Source: Magnetococcales bacterium (GTDB lineage: Bacteria; Pseudomonadota; Magnetococcia; Magnetococcales; Magnetaquicoccaceae). From it: a stretch of 64,000 bases of DNA. The stretch spans positions 1 through 64,000 of the forward strand of contig JADGAZ010000007.1 of NCBI GenBank assembly GCA_015231755.1. Direction: 5' to 3'. Below the pieces are notes generated by a model, which searched no databases, had not been told where the DNA came from, and saw nothing but the letters and a program-made list of their open reading frames with translations. How positions within the stretch are numbered: position 1 is the stretch's first letter; each line of letters opens with the position of its first letter. Shown here piece after piece: positions 1 through 9,621 of the stretch. The translations under genes were made by a program, and so were the position numbers.

Positions 1-798
1 TTCGTGATGGAACGGGGGGTGCCGCATATCGAAATGGCAGGTATCCATTATCGGGATCGTTTGCTGCGGCTGGAAAAATTGGTGTGGAGGCATGAGTTTG
101 GACATTACATAGATTATTGGCTTGATGGCTTCACGGAGGGTCCGATCAGCTTTCGGGATGGGGGTATGCGTCGTGCGGTGGTCATGGAGGGGCGGGCCAT
201 CGGGATGCGGGCTGGTCTGTTGGGATCCGGGGAGGGGCGCAGGCGCACGGTATTGGCCACCAACCGGGTTTTGTACGGGTTGCGTGAGGTTTGGCGGGGG
301 TTGGCGCCTCAGGCCCGTTCGGGTTGGATGGATGGGGAGTTGCGGGGGTTCGGGTTGACGTTGAATCAGGTGGAGGGGGCTTTGGAGGTGGATTTGGGGT
401 ATCGGGGATTTGAGGAGGATCCGGAGCGTTTGTTGATGTTGTTGGTCGCGTTGCGGCGCCGGGATGCTTTTTTATTCGGGGAGCAGGTTTTGGAGTGGGG
501 GCGGCGGCGTCATCAGGAGATGGGAATGGCGTTGATTGTGGCGGATTTGTTTGGGGCGTTGACGGGCAACGTGGTGGGGCGTGGTCATTCGGAGGGCTAT
601 TATCGGGACTCTCCGGCGCGGCGCGGGGGGGAGGCTTTTGCCAATGGTTTGGTTTTGTTGGGGGATGGCAATTTGTTTTGGAGTCGGGTGTTGATGGTTT
701 TGGCTCCCCGTTTTGCCGGACGGTTGATGGCGGTGTTGCGTGGGGCGGGTCAGGCTCCCCCGGAGCAGGCGGAGAGGTGTTCCCAGGCGTTCAGGTAA
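1..798 (+). CDS. 5'-truncated protein with an HEFGH zinc-peptidase-like motif
   Basis: The frame is open at the window edge, so the N-terminus lies outside; about 265 residues are visible. About 30 residues after the first in-frame GTG, the run HEFGHYIDYW fits the HExxH zinc-binding helix of metallopeptidases, and the flanking segment looks like a compact peptidase-type domain. The remaining 200 residues are charged and soluble, with no signal peptide or membrane segment and no family I recognise. The gene converges on the exonuclease gene and the two overlap tail to tail by about 50 nt. Metallopeptidase-like is what the motif supports; the substrate and biological role are unknown. Confidence 0.55.
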   Translation, partial: FVMERGVPHIEMAGIHYRDRLLRLEKLVWRHEFGHYIDYWLDGFTEGPISFRDGGMRRAVVMEGRAIGMRAGLLGSGEGRRRTVLATNRVLYGLREVWRGLAPQARSGWMDGELRGFGLTLNQVEGALEVDLGYRGFEEDPERLLMLLVALRRRDAFLFGEQVLEWGRRRHQEMGMALIVADLFGALTGNVVGRGHSEGYYRDSPARRGGEAFANGLVLLGDGNLFWSRVLMVLAPRFAGRLMAVLRGAGQAPPEQAERCSQAFR

Positions 799-1676
799 TC
801 CAGCAGGTGGGGTTTGACGACCGCTTCGCGGGTGATCATGTCCCGGGCGCGTTGTTGTTCGGTTTGGTAGTCGTCCGGGGAGATGAGGCCGGCGAAGTGG
901 GCCATGCGCAGCCAGACCAGATAGGTTGTTATCGCATCTCTTTCATTGTAGGCGATGATTTTATCCAATTGGCCATCGAGCCACATTTGGGGCACGTCGT
1001 CACCGGAGGCATCCATTTTTCCCGGGATGCCGGAGAGGACTGCCAGTTCGTGGAGGGACGGGGAGCCTTGGCCCCAGCCGGGGGCGGCGAAATCTTTCAA
1101 GTCGATGTGCCAGTCGCCGCCTTTGGCGAAGTAGTCCACGCCTTCCCAGGGTTTGGCGGGGCGGCGGGCGAAGCCGGGGGCTTGGATGCCCAGGCAGATG
1201 CCCCGTTGGGTGAGGATGCGCAGGTCTGCCGCCATGGAGTTGTAGCCCACCAATTGGGGGTGGCGTTCGCCGATGGCGGAGAGGAATTTCTGGATGATCT
1301 CTTTTTCGCTGGTTGGGGTTTGGGGATCTCGGGGCAGGGAGAGCAGCGACAGGGTGACCCGGCCATCCGAGTGGAGGTGGCGTTGGACGGCGGCGATGGA
1401 GACCATGCGGCACAGGATGGTTTTGAGGTACGGTTGGGGGTTTTCTTCCGTGGCGCCTCCGTTTTTCCACATGGTTTGCATGACTTCGTGGTCCGGGGTT
1501 TCTTCCGGCAGGTTATGCAGCAGGCGTCCGGCTTTGGGATCCGGGATCCATTCCGCGTCGAAGGCCCAGACCAATTTATGGATATTTTTGAACATGGGAT
1601 GGGTGGGTCCGGAGGCGGGAGGGATGGGGTTATGGGGGTGGGAGTGATCATAGCGGAACCCGTTCGGGGTTGTCAT
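750..1676 (-). CDS. PolB-type 3'-5' exonuclease (DnaQ-like fold)
   Basis: A 308-residue predicted 3'-5' exonuclease of the family related to the proofreading domain of B-family DNA polymerases. Motif I is FDAEW (residues about 38-42, with the metal-binding D and E), motif II lies around YNSMAADLR (about 143-151), and motif III is YNERDAITTYL near residue 240, giving the usual acidic set. It should act on single-stranded DNA or RNA ends in the cytoplasm, in repair or processing. The chosen ATG has no good Shine-Dalgarno and lies only 14 bp from a palindromic repeat. An internal Met (residue 28, position 1595) just before the conserved domain is a credible alternative start. The N-terminal 27 residues are His/Pro-rich and may not be translated. 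Confidence 0.85.
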   Translation of the reverse strand: MTTPNGFRYDHSHPHNPIPPASGPTHPMFKNIHKLVWAFDAEWIPDPKAGRLLHNLPEETPDHEVMQTMWKNGGATEENPQPYLKTILCRMVSIAAVQRHLHSDGRVTLSLLSLPRDPQTPTSEKEIIQKFLSAIGERHPQLVGYNSMAADLRILTQRGICLGIQAPGFARRPAKPWEGVDYFAKGGDWHIDLKDFAAPGWGQGSPSLHELAVLSGIPGKMDASGDDVPQMWLDGQLDKIIAYNERDAITTYLVWLRMAHFAGLISPDDYQTEQQRARDMITREAVVKPHLLDYLNAWEHLSACSGGA

Positions 1677-1690
1677 GTGCTTTTTTGACT

Positions 1691-1750
1691 ATTGAAAAAA
1701 AAGAGAGGGTCTGGGAGATGAATCTCCCAGACCCTCTCTTTTTTTTCAAT
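1691..1750. repeat. 60-bp perfect palindrome of the GGGTCTGGG family
   Basis: Two 29-bp arms are exact reverse complements around a 2-bp centre. Each arm begins ATTGAAAAAAAAGAGAGGGT and ends in CTGGGAGAT. The stem followed by a T-tract can act as a terminator in either direction, between the start of the exonuclease gene and the end of the feo operon. Related copies sit near 9.5, 44.6 and 62.6 kb, so it is a dispersed element rather than only a local terminator. Confidence 0.9.
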
Positions 1751-1788
1751 GGTTGGAACAGAAATTGGAGCGGATTGGAAGCCTTACC

Positions 1789-2025
1789 TTACCGATTGTC
1801 TGGGTCGCTGACCATCTTGATCGGAATGACCTTCGGGCTGGATTCCTGACAGGAACCCTTCCGCTGATCCCCGGATGAAGAACAACCTTCCCCTCCCCCA
1901 CATCCGCCACAACCGGAATCCGCCCCCGCCGACCGGGAAAACATCCGCTTTAGCCGCCTCAACATGTAAACCACACACCCCATCCCGATCAAAGTCAAAA
2001 GAACCGCATCCCAGGTGGCGTTCAT
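1789..2025 (-). CDS. FeoB-associated Cys-rich membrane protein
   Basis: A 78-residue protein with one N-terminal transmembrane helix (about residues 7-24), then a basic stretch (RRLKRMFSR) and a cysteine/glycine cluster (CGGCGGGEGC) before a polar tail. This is the layout of the small Cys-rich proteins encoded after feoB, thought to assist Fe2+ transport or sense iron, though their mechanism is not established. The ATG overlaps the feoB stop as ATGA, which argues for translational coupling; a second ATG nine bases upstream is possible. It is the last gene of the feoA-feoB operon. Confidence 0.75.
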   Translation of the reverse strand: MNATWDAVLLTLIGMGCVVYMLRRLKRMFSRSAGADSGCGGCGGGEGCSSSGDQRKGSCQESSPKVIPIKMVSDPDNR

Positions 2026-4157
2026 GACAACCATCGACCCACAGTCACAATCCCAAACGCCAAACTCCAGGCAATCCCCAACGAAAACACCACCGAGAAT
2101 CCAGCCCAATGCCATCCCCCCGCCTCACGCCGAATGGCGGCAACCGTGGCCAGACAAGGAGAATACAACAACGTGAACACCATGAACGCAAACGCAACCC
2201 GAGGCGGCATCGAACTGGAAAGCATCTTCTTGAGAGAGGCCGATTCCTCGGCTTTTTCCCGCTCCTCCGAATACAAAACCGCATAACTGGCCACCACCAC
2301 CTCCTTGGCCATCAAACCGGTCAGAATCGCCACCGTATCCCGCCAGGTCAACTCCAACGGCGCAAACATCGGAGCCGCCGCCCGGGCGATCCGCCCCAGA
2401 TGACTGTTGGACAATGCCTCCTGATCCCGCTGACGGGTCAACTGGGTGATGGCCTCCTGACGGGCCGGAGTCTCCGGAGTGGCCTGCAACCGCTCGATCT
2501 GACCCGCATAGTCCTGACTCCAGACGATCTCCTTGGGAAATTCTTTCAGAAACCATAACACTATGGAACCAATCAAGATTACACCAGCGATCTTGTTGAG
2601 GAAGTTCAAAGCGTTGTCCCACATGTGCCAAGTCAACGCCTTCAGGGTGGGCATGCGGTAAGGTGGCAACTCCATGATGAAACTCTCCGGCGCCCCCCGT
2701 GGCAACAGACGGTTGAGCAGCAAAGATCCTATCAACGCCATGGCCATGCTGATCAAATACATCAAAAAAACCATGCTGGCCGCATGCTCGCTGAAAAAAG
2801 CCCCGGCAAACAGGATGAATACCGGCAACCGGGCCGCGCACAACATGAAGGGATTGACCAAAATGGCGATCAATCGGGCACGGGGAGTCTCGATGGTACG
2901 GGTGGCCATCACCGCCGGAACATTGCACCCGAAACCGATCACCAAGGGAATCAACGCCTTGCCGTGCAACCCGAAGGTATGCATCAGCCGGTCCATCAGA
3001 AACGAAGCCCGGGTCAAATAACCGGTCTCGCTGAACATGGCCATGAAGAAAAATAAAATGACGATGTTGGGCAGAAAAACGATGGTGCCTCCAACCCCGG
3101 CGATCACCCCTTCCACCACCAGATCATGCACCATTCCCGTGGGCAGCCATCCCCCCACCATCTCCTTGACCCACCCCACACCCGCCTCGATCCAACCCAT
3201 GGGATACTCCCCCAGGGTGAAGGTGGTCTGGAACATCAACCACAAGAAAACAAAAAACAAGGGCATCCCCAACAGCGGATGCAGCAACAACCCGTCGAGA
3301 CGGGCCGTCCGGTCCGGAAGCGGCTCCCCGACAACCCCGGAACGGTCCACCACGGTGGTGATCAGTGTGTGGACATGAGCGTACCGGGCATCGGCGAACA
3401 ACATTTCACACTCACCGCCATGCTCGGCAGCCAGCGCATCCCGCTCCTGCTGGATCATCTCCAGCAACGAGGCATGATCCCCTTCGCGACGCAACAAGGC
3501 GTCATCCCCCTCCAGTAGCTTGATGGCCAGCCAGCGGACCTGATGCGGGGTCATGCGATCCGGATGAAATTGACGGATCTGCGCGCTCACCCGCTCCACC
3601 GCGGCCACCAGATGGTCGTCATAGTCGATGACCACCGGCTCCGGGGTCTGTTCGCTGCGGGACATTTCCAACAACGTGGCGCGCAACCGGTCCAATCCCT
3701 GACCCGTCACCCCGTTGACCTTGATCACCGGTCCCCCCAGATGACGGGATAACGCTTCGGCGTCGATCGACCACTGCTTGCGCTCCGCCTCGTCGATCAT
3801 GTTGAGCACAAACACCATGCGCCGTCCCATCTCCACCAACTGGGTGGTCAGGTAAAGCGCACGCTCCAGATTGCCCGAATCCAACACATTCACCCAGATG
3901 GAAGCCCGTTCGTCGTGAATGTAATCCCGGGCGCCACTCTCTTCCGGGGTTTGGGTGGTCAGGGCGTACAGACCCGGCAGATCCGCCAGACGGAAGGTCA
4001 CCCCCTCGTAATCGAAAGTGCGCTCCCGTACCGAAACCGTCACCCGGGGATAGTTGCCCACCGGATCGTTGCTGCGACAAAGACGATTGAAAATCGTCGT
4101 CTTGCCGCTGTTGGGATTGCCGATGAGGCCAACGGTTACGGTTGGTTCGGAAGTCAT
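2022..4157 (-). CDS. feoB: Ferrous iron transporter FeoB
   Basis: A 711-residue inner-membrane Fe2+ transporter. The N-terminal G domain shows GNPNSGKT (G1, near residue 10), DLPG (G3) and NMID (G4); a helical GDI-type spacer follows to about residue 260, then two Gate domains with hydrophobic helices in the C-terminal two thirds. The start chosen is the ATG immediately before TSEPTVTVGLIG, where the G domain begins; the open frame extends 67 codons further upstream, but that part is unlike FeoB. It follows feoA in a Fur-type iron operon and overlaps the Cys-rich gene. In magnetotactic bacteria FeoAB supplies iron for magnetite as well as for metabolism. Confidence 0.97.
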   Translation of the reverse strand: MTSEPTVTVGLIGNPNSGKTTIFNRLCRSNDPVGNYPRVTVSVRERTFDYEGVTFRLADLPGLYALTTQTPEESGARDYIHDERASIWVNVLDSGNLERALYLTTQLVEMGRRMVFVLNMIDEAERKQWSIDAEALSRHLGGPVIKVNGVTGQGLDRLRATLLEMSRSEQTPEPVVIDYDDHLVAAVERVSAQIRQFHPDRMTPHQVRWLAIKLLEGDDALLRREGDHASLLEMIQQERDALAAEHGGECEMLFADARYAHVHTLITTVVDRSGVVGEPLPDRTARLDGLLLHPLLGMPLFFVFLWLMFQTTFTLGEYPMGWIEAGVGWVKEMVGGWLPTGMVHDLVVEGVIAGVGGTIVFLPNIVILFFFMAMFSETGYLTRASFLMDRLMHTFGLHGKALIPLVIGFGCNVPAVMATRTIETPRARLIAILVNPFMLCAARLPVFILFAGAFFSEHAASMVFLMYLISMAMALIGSLLLNRLLPRGAPESFIMELPPYRMPTLKALTWHMWDNALNFLNKIAGVILIGSIVLWFLKEFPKEIVWSQDYAGQIERLQATPETPARQEAITQLTRQRDQEALSNSHLGRIARAAAPMFAPLELTWRDTVAILTGLMAKEVVVASYAVLYSEEREKAEESASLKKMLSSSMPPRVAFAFMVFTLLYSPCLATVAAIRREAGGWHWAGFSVVFSLGIAWSLAFGIVTVGRWLS

Positions 4158-4191
4158 GCCGGGGGCGCCTTGCTTTTTGATGTGGAGTGAT

Positions 4192-4461
4192 TCAGACCGC
4201 GGAAACCAGAATGTTTCTGGCGTCGTCGTTGCGCAGAGAAAGACGGTATCCCAGCAGGGTATAAATGCGGGGATCCCCCAGAGGGGCCTTGGTCTCCAAA
4301 GCGATCTCGTTGCCCCGCACCACCCCCAAAGCCATGAGACGCCTCTTGGCGATGGCATCCCCGATGAGACCTTCGATCCGGGCGGATCGGCCTGCGGGCA
4401 ATTCGGCCAGGGTGATGGATTTTTTTTCGGTGGCTGGAACGGCGGGCGTGGAATGATCCAT
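4192..4461 (-). CDS. feoA: Ferrous iron transport protein FeoA
   Basis: An 89-residue cytoplasmic SH3-like protein that works with FeoB. The conserved pattern runs from SITLAELPAG through LMALGVVRGNEIALE to the C-terminal RLSLRNDDARNILV. I chose the ATG before DHSTPAV because it has a GGAG Shine-Dalgarno and gives the usual FeoA length; the frame stays open 60 codons further upstream without FeoA similarity. It is the first gene of the operon, about 35 bp from feoB. Confidence 0.93.
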   Translation of the reverse strand: MDHSTPAVPATEKKSITLAELPAGRSARIEGLIGDAIAKRRLMALGVVRGNEIALETKAPLGDPRIYTLLGYRLSLRNDDARNILVSAV

Positions 4462-4520
4462 GGAAGATCTCCGAAGGGCGACGGTTGAAAGGTGCTTTAA
4501 GAGTCCGGATTCATAATGTA

Positions 4521-4539
4521 AATGAAAAGCACTCTCATT
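4521..4539 (-). promoter_or_regulatory. Candidate Fur box upstream of feoA
   Basis: Read on the minus strand the site is AATGAGAGTGCTTTTCATT, an AATGA/TCATT inverted repeat resembling the 19-bp Fur consensus. It lies 60-78 bp upstream of the feoA start in an AT-rich stretch. Iron-responsive repression of feo operons by Fur is common, so the position fits, but the central bases deviate from the consensus. Confidence 0.45.
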
Positions 4540-4637
4540 GTCAAGCGGGAACCCGGTGTCAACGATGGGTTTATTGCCTGGGAATCGACGGGGTGTGCTG
4601 GATGTGACGCGGGGTTTTTGATCCGGTCTTTGTGAAT

Positions 4638-6335
4638 TCATCCGACGCGATCGGTAAATGAATGTCTATTTTCAAGATCAGGGTGATAAACGGAAGCATT
4701 GTTTTTGCCGCTGCGTTTGACTTCATACAAGGCCAGATCGGCTTTGCGCAACAATTCATTGGGATCCATGTCGTGGAGGGGATAAAGCGCCACGCCAATA
4801 CTGCAACCGATACGGCAGGATTGGTCGGATATTATGAATTCCTGTCCCATGGCGTGAATAATTTTGCGTGCAACCACCAATACATCTTCTTCGTGGGCGA
4901 AGCCGACCAGAAGAACGCAGAATTCGTCTCCCCCCAGTCGGGCGACCCGATCCGACTCCCGCACGCACTCCACGATCCGTTGACAGGATTGAATCAACAA
5001 GGCATCCCCGGTCTGGTGTCCGAAGGTGTCGTTCACCTGCTTGAACCCGTCCAGATCGATGAACAACACCGCGCACAGCCGATTTTCCCGACGGCCCCGC
5101 ACCACTTCCCGACGACACTCTTCCAGGAAGGCCCGTCGGTTGAGCACGCCGGTGAGGGGATCGTACCGGGCCATTTTGGACAGATCCGACTCCAGGTGGT
5201 GGCGTTCCACGATGCCGGCCAGGGTATTGGCGGTGGCGTGCAGAAATTCCGCTTCTTCTTCGGGCAGGATGCGACCGTCCGGCACGAAAAGGTTGAGCAC
5301 GCCCAGCAGACGCTTGCGGGACAGAATGGGCAGGATATGGTGTCCATGGGGCTTGATGCCCGGAAACCGGCTCTCGTGGCGATGATCGAGTTGGGTGGTG
5401 AACAGCATCTGTTGGGTTTCGGCCACCCGCCCGCACAGACAGTGGCCCAGCGGAATGCTTCGGCAGTTTTCCACCAATGCCGGGGGCAGTTTGACCTGGG
5501 CGGCCAGATACAGATGATTTCCGGAGTCGTGCATCAGAAAAATCGCCCCTTTGGTTTCGACGGTCAACCAGGGCACGGCCAGGATGGTCTCCAGGGCCGA
5601 GGTGAGCATTTGCGTCAAGGTGATGGGGGTCAGGGACATTTCCAGCAAAGAGGAGATGGCCATGCGGGAAGTCAGCGCCCGTTGATTGCGTTCGTCGATT
5701 TGCCAGCGGGTCCGCACCTCCCGCATGGCCAGGATGCCGGAGGCGATTTGTTCCGTCACTTTGGTCAGATAGTGGACTTCCCCCTCCCGGAACGCCTGTT
5801 CCCGGTCGGCGTAAAGATTCAATACCGCGATCACCTGGTCGCCATCCATCACCGGCAGCGCCACGGAAGAGATCAATCCCATCTCGATCAGTCGCGCTTT
5901 CCAGGGGTGGAGGGTGGGATCGGAGGGAATGGAGGGGCAGACCTGTGGAACTCGGGTCCGCACCGCCCGACCGGTGGGACCGTGACCGATTTCCACCCGT
6001 TCCGACCAACTGACCTGCAACCCCTGAACATAATGGTTACCCGCTCCCGCCCAGGCCACCGGTTCCACGCGGCGGGCCTCATCGCGGTGGGGCACCCCGA
6101 TCCAGGCCAGACGATATCCCCCCTTGCGCACCACATGATTGCAGAAATGTCGAAACAGATCGGTCTCCGAGGTCGCCTGACTCAACGCCTGGGTGCAGCC
6201 GGTCACGGCATGCACGATGCGTTGGGCGCGTTTGAGTTCGTCTTCATGGCGTTGGAGTTGTTTTTTTAATTTATGAATCCGGTGTATCGCATGATGGTTG
6301 CACGGACACGGATTTTTCTTTTTGGAGGATTTCAT
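4638..6335 (-). CDS. GAF-GAF-GGDEF diguanylate cyclase
   Basis: A 565-residue soluble signalling protein. After a basic/coiled N-terminus (1-45) come two GAF sensor domains (about 45-205 and 225-385), then a GGDEF domain whose active site reads ARLGGDEFCVL near residue 490. The upstream metal/fold segment FIDLDGFKQVNDTFGH is present. The intact GGDEF predicts synthesis of cyclic di-GMP. No transmembrane segment is seen, so the GAF domains probably bind a cytoplasmic small molecule. The gene stands alone, convergent to nothing and with a long AT-rich leader upstream. Confidence 0.92.
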   Translation of the reverse strand: MKSSKKKNPCPCNHHAIHRIHKLKKQLQRHEDELKRAQRIVHAVTGCTQALSQATSETDLFRHFCNHVVRKGGYRLAWIGVPHRDEARRVEPVAWAGAGNHYVQGLQVSWSERVEIGHGPTGRAVRTRVPQVCPSIPSDPTLHPWKARLIEMGLISSVALPVMDGDQVIAVLNLYADREQAFREGEVHYLTKVTEQIASGILAMREVRTRWQIDERNQRALTSRMAISSLLEMSLTPITLTQMLTSALETILAVPWLTVETKGAIFLMHDSGNHLYLAAQVKLPPALVENCRSIPLGHCLCGRVAETQQMLFTTQLDHRHESRFPGIKPHGHHILPILSRKRLLGVLNLFVPDGRILPEEEAEFLHATANTLAGIVERHHLESDLSKMARYDPLTGVLNRRAFLEECRREVVRGRRENRLCAVLFIDLDGFKQVNDTFGHQTGDALLIQSCQRIVECVRESDRVARLGGDEFCVLLVGFAHEEDVLVVARKIIHAMGQEFIISDQSCRIGCSIGVALYPLHDMDPNELLRKADLALYEVKRSGKNNASVYHPDLENRHSFTDRVG

Positions 6336-6819
6336 GTTTCGTTTCCAACGATGGCGATTGAATTATAAAATTTGTTTGTCTATAAATGGATTTTGTCATG
6401 ACTTTGTTTGATCTGTTGGCCATGTTTCAAACAGTTTGATCTGTTGGTTTTGTAAAACTCAATTATGTTCTAAGAATGAGGATGCTGGCAACTGTAAAAC
6501 GGAGTGCCTGTTTGTCAGCATTATGATGACACGGGCAGGATTGCACGCTTTGTTTTGCATGGAAACCGGAGATTTGTTCTTGTGAATCTTTACAGGATTG
6601 GCTGTTGGACTGGTGGATCCGGCAGGATTTCTCAAAAAGAATGGGGAGATGATGATATGGGTTGGTTGTCGAATTTTCGCTCCGGTTAAGGGATGTCCGC
6701 TGGTGGCTGAGGTCAAATTGTGGGGGTGCCCTTGTGACCTGGGGGCATCGTGCCTATCTCATTCATCACAAGAACCTCTCTTTCCCCCGGTTTGACCCGA
6801 ACCACAAGGATCCAAGACC
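6336..6819. other. AT-rich intergenic region upstream of clpB
   Basis: No gene is convincing here; the short open frames lack coding character. The first part is AT-rich and contains a 14-bp direct repeat, GTTTGATCTGTTGG, at 6406 and 6434 (28-bp period), lying upstream of the cyclase gene. Nearer clpB, CTTGTGA at 6731 and CCTATCT at 6753 have the spacing of a weak heat-shock (sigma-32-like) promoter, but the match is poor. Confidence 0.4.
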
Positions 6820-9399
6820 ATGCAACAGGAACGTTTGACCACCAAATCCCAGGAGGCCTTGCAACATGCCATCGGTCTGGCGGCGGGCAAACGTCATCAG
6901 CGTTTGGAGCCTGAGCATCTCCTGACCGCGTTGCTGGAACAGCGGGATGGCATGATCCGTCCGATTCTGGAGAAACTGGGAGTGCCTTTGGTCCGGCTTG
7001 CCGAGGAGCTGAACCGGCTGCTGGAGCGGATTCCCCGGGTGGAGGGGGCGGGGGCGGATCAGGTGTTGTTTTCCCGGCGCATGCAGGCGTTGTGGGCCGA
7101 TTCGGACCGGCTCGCCCGGGAGATGCGGGATGCCTATGTCTCCACGGAACATTTTTTGTTGGCCATGGCCGAGGAGAAGGAGGGGGATCTGGCGCCGCTG
7201 CTCAAGCGTCTCGGGGTGACGGGGGAGGCGTTGCGGCGCACCTTGAGCGAGGTCACCGGCAATCGGCGGGTCACCTCCGCCGATCCGGAGAGCGGCTTTC
7301 AGGCGTTGGAAAAATACGGTCGCGATCTCACCGAATTGGCCCGTCGGGGTGAGCTGGATCCGGTGATCGGGCGCGACGACGAAATCCGGCGGGCGATTCA
7401 GGTGTTGTCCCGCCGCACCAAGAACAATCCGGTGCTCATCGGCGAAGCCGGGGTGGGCAAGACCGCGATTGTCGAGGGATTGGCGTTGCGGGTGGTGCGG
7501 GGCGACGTGCCGGAATCCCTCAAGGGGGTGCGTTTTGTCGGATTGGACATGGGCGCGTTGATCGCCGGCGCCAAGTATCGGGGAGAGTTCGAGGAGCGGC
7601 TCAAGGCGGTGTTGAACGAGGTGCGGGAGGCCAATGGTCGGGTGGTGCTGTTCATCGACGAAATGCATACCCTGGTGGGCGCGGGACGCACCGAGGGGGC
7701 CATGGACGCCTCCAATCTGCTCAAGCCCGCCCTGGCCCGGGGGGATTTGCACTGCGTGGGGGCCACCACCCTGGACGAATACCGCAAACATGTGGAAAAG
7801 GATCCGGCTTTGGCCCGTCGTTTTCAGCCGGTGATGGTGGGGGAACCCAGCGTGGAGGATGCGGTTTCGATTTTGCGGGGTCTCAAGGAGCGTTACGAGT
7901 TGCACCACGGGGTGCGCATCACCGACGGGGCCATCGTGGCGGCGGTGACCCTTTCCGACCGGTACATCACCGAGCGTTTTCTGCCGGACAAGGCCATCGA
8001 TCTGGTGGACGAGGCGGCGGCCCGCATTCGCATGGAGATCACCTCCAAGCCCCAGACCATCGATGAACTGGATCGGCGCATTTTGCAACTGGAGATCGAG
8101 CGTTCCGCCTTGTCCAAGGAGACGGATCCGGTCTCCCGGGAGCGTCTGGCGCAACTGGAACGGGATTTGGCCAACGACAAGGAGCGTTCCGCCGGTCTCA
8201 CTTTGCGCTGGCAGCAGGAGAAATCCCAGATCGACGCCGGACGCCGATTGAAAGAGACTCTGGAAAAATCCCGTCAGGAGTTGGAAGAGGCGGAACAGCG
8301 GGGGGATTTGAACCGGGCCGGGGAGCTGAAATACGGGGTGATTCCGGATTTGCAGCGGCGCATGCTCGAATCCGCCGCCGCCACCCCGGAGCGGGATCGG
8401 CTGTTGCGGGAAGAGGTGGGGGAAGAGGAGGTGGCCGCCGTGCTGGCCCGCTGGACCGGCATTCCGGTGGCCCGCATGCTGGAAGGGGAGCGGGACAAGC
8501 TGTTGGCCATGGAGTCCCGGCTCGCCAAACGGGTGGTGGGTCAGGAGGAGGCGTTGTCCGCGGTTTCCCGGGCGGTGCGGCGGGGACGGGCCGGCTTGGG
8601 AGATCCCAATCGTCCCATGGGTTCGTTTTTGTTTCTCGGCCCCACCGGGGTGGGCAAAACCGAACTCACCAAGGCGTTGGCGGATTTTCTGTTCGACGAC
8701 GATCGGGCCATGACCCGGCTGGATATGTCCGAATATATGGAAAAACACTCCGTGGCCCGCCTGATCGGCGCCCCTCCCGGTTATGTGGGGTTCGAGGATG
8801 GGGGACAGTTGACCGAGGCAGTGCGGCGGCGTCCCTACGGGGTGGTACTCCTTGACGAGATCGAAAAAGCCCATCCGGATGTGTTCAACGTGCTGTTGCA
8901 GATCCTCGACGACGGACGGCTCACCGATTCCCAGGGACGGGTGGTCAATTTCAAGAATTCGGTGATCATCCTTACCTCCAACATCGGTTCCGCCCATCTG
9001 GTCGCCACCCAGGAACAGACCCCGGAGCTGACCCGTGCCCGGGTGATGGCGGAATTGCGGCAGGCCTTCAAGCCGGAATTCCTCAATCGTCTCGACGAGA
9101 TCATCTTTTTTCACCGCCTGGAGGCCGGACAGATGGAATCGGTGGTGGAGATCCAACTGGATCGGATCCGTCAGGTTCTGGCCCGGCAGCGCATCACCCT
9201 GGAGTTGACCCCTGCGGCCCGGCAGTGGTTCGCCCGGGAGGGATTCGATCCCCACTACGGCGCCCGGCCTTTGAAACGGCTCATGCAGCGCCACTTGCAG
9301 GATCCTTTGGCCGAGGCGCTGCTGGCGGGAAAATGCCGTCCCGGCCAGACCGTCACCGCCGATGCCGACGCCAACGGGGTGAAATGGGACATGGGGTGA
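6820..9399 (+). CDS. clpB: ATP-dependent disaggregase ClpB
   Basis: An 859-residue Hsp100 chaperone that extracts polypeptides from aggregates together with DnaK. It has the N-terminal Clp repeat domain (1-145), NBD1 with GEAGVGKTA (about 207), the coiled-coil middle domain (about 410-530) that separates ClpB from ClpA/C, and NBD2 with GPTGVGKTE (about 608), closing with a D2-small domain. Sensor and Walker B acidic residues are in place ([21 protein letters not shown]). Length is normal for ClpB. An AAGGA Shine-Dalgarno lies 9 nt before the ATG. Confidence 0.98.
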   Translation: MQQERLTTKSQEALQHAIGLAAGKRHQRLEPEHLLTALLEQRDGMIRPILEKLGVPLVRLAEELNRLLERIPRVEGAGADQVLFSRRMQALWADSDRLAREMRDAYVSTEHFLLAMAEEKEGDLAPLLKRLGVTGEALRRTLSEVTGNRRVTSADPESGFQALEKYGRDLTELARRGELDPVIGRDDEIRRAIQVLSRRTKNNPVLIGEAGVGKTAIVEGLALRVVRGDVPESLKGVRFVGLDMGALIAGAKYRGEFEERLKAVLNEVREANGRVVLFIDEMHTLVGAGRTEGAMDASNLLKPALARGDLHCVGATTLDEYRKHVEKDPALARRFQPVMVGEPSVEDAVSILRGLKERYELHHGVRITDGAIVAAVTLSDRYITERFLPDKAIDLVDEAAARIRMEITSKPQTIDELDRRILQLEIERSALSKETDPVSRERLAQLERDLANDKERSAGLTLRWQQEKSQIDAGRRLKETLEKSRQELEEAEQRGDLNRAGELKYGVIPDLQRRMLESAAATPERDRLLREEVGEEEVAAVLARWTGIPVARMLEGERDKLLAMESRLAKRVVGQEEALSAVSRAVRRGRAGLGDPNRPMGSFLFLGPTGVGKTELTKALADFLFDDDRAMTRLDMSEYMEKHSVARLIGAPPGYVGFEDGGQLTEAVRRRPYGVVLLDEIEKAHPDVFNVLLQILDDGRLTDSQGRVVNFKNSVIILTSNIGSAHLVATQEQTPELTRARVMAELRQAFKPEFLNRLDEIIFFHRLEAGQMESVVEIQLDRIRQVLARQRITLELTPAARQWFAREGFDPHYGARPLKRLMQRHLQDPLAEALLAGKCRPGQTVTADADANGVKWDMG

Positions 9400-9459
9400 A
9401 TCTCTCCCCTTTTGTCACTTGGACCGTTATGATAAGATGGTGGTCAACCTATCGAAATC

Positions 9460-9593
9460 ATTGAAAGAAAAGAAGGGGTCTGGGGGATTCGTCCCCCAGG
9501 GGTTTGCCTTTGATTCTTTAAGAAAAAATGAATCCTTTTCAGGGATTGAAACCCTGGGGGATGAATCCCCCAGACCCCCTTTTCTTTTTTAAT
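9460..9593. repeat. Nested palindromic repeat, GGGTCTGGG family
   Basis: The outer arms (ATTGAAAGAAAAGAAGGGGT with CTGGGGGAT, and AATCCCCCAGACCCCCTTTT with CTTTTTTAAT) are inverted, and inside them CCCCAGGGGTTT pairs with AAACCCTGGGG. The left half is almost the same as the copy at 44606. It can form a long cruciform or hairpin between clpB and the rloA-like gene, and may end clpB transcription. Confidence 0.8.
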
Positions 9594-9621
9594 AGTAGAT
9601 CTTTCACAGCGGATCGTTTGA

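Noticed and set aside
1-798. A prophage remnant around the HEFGH protein
   Set aside because: No integrase, capsid or tail gene is near, and the frame is cut by the window edge.
6459-6716. A short minus-strand protein upstream of clpB
   Set aside because: No Shine-Dalgarno and unlikely composition in an AT-rich leader.
6766-9294. An 842-residue open frame antisense to clpB
   Set aside because: It mirrors the codons of the real clpB on the other strand; the protein has no domain, and clpB is complete and clear.
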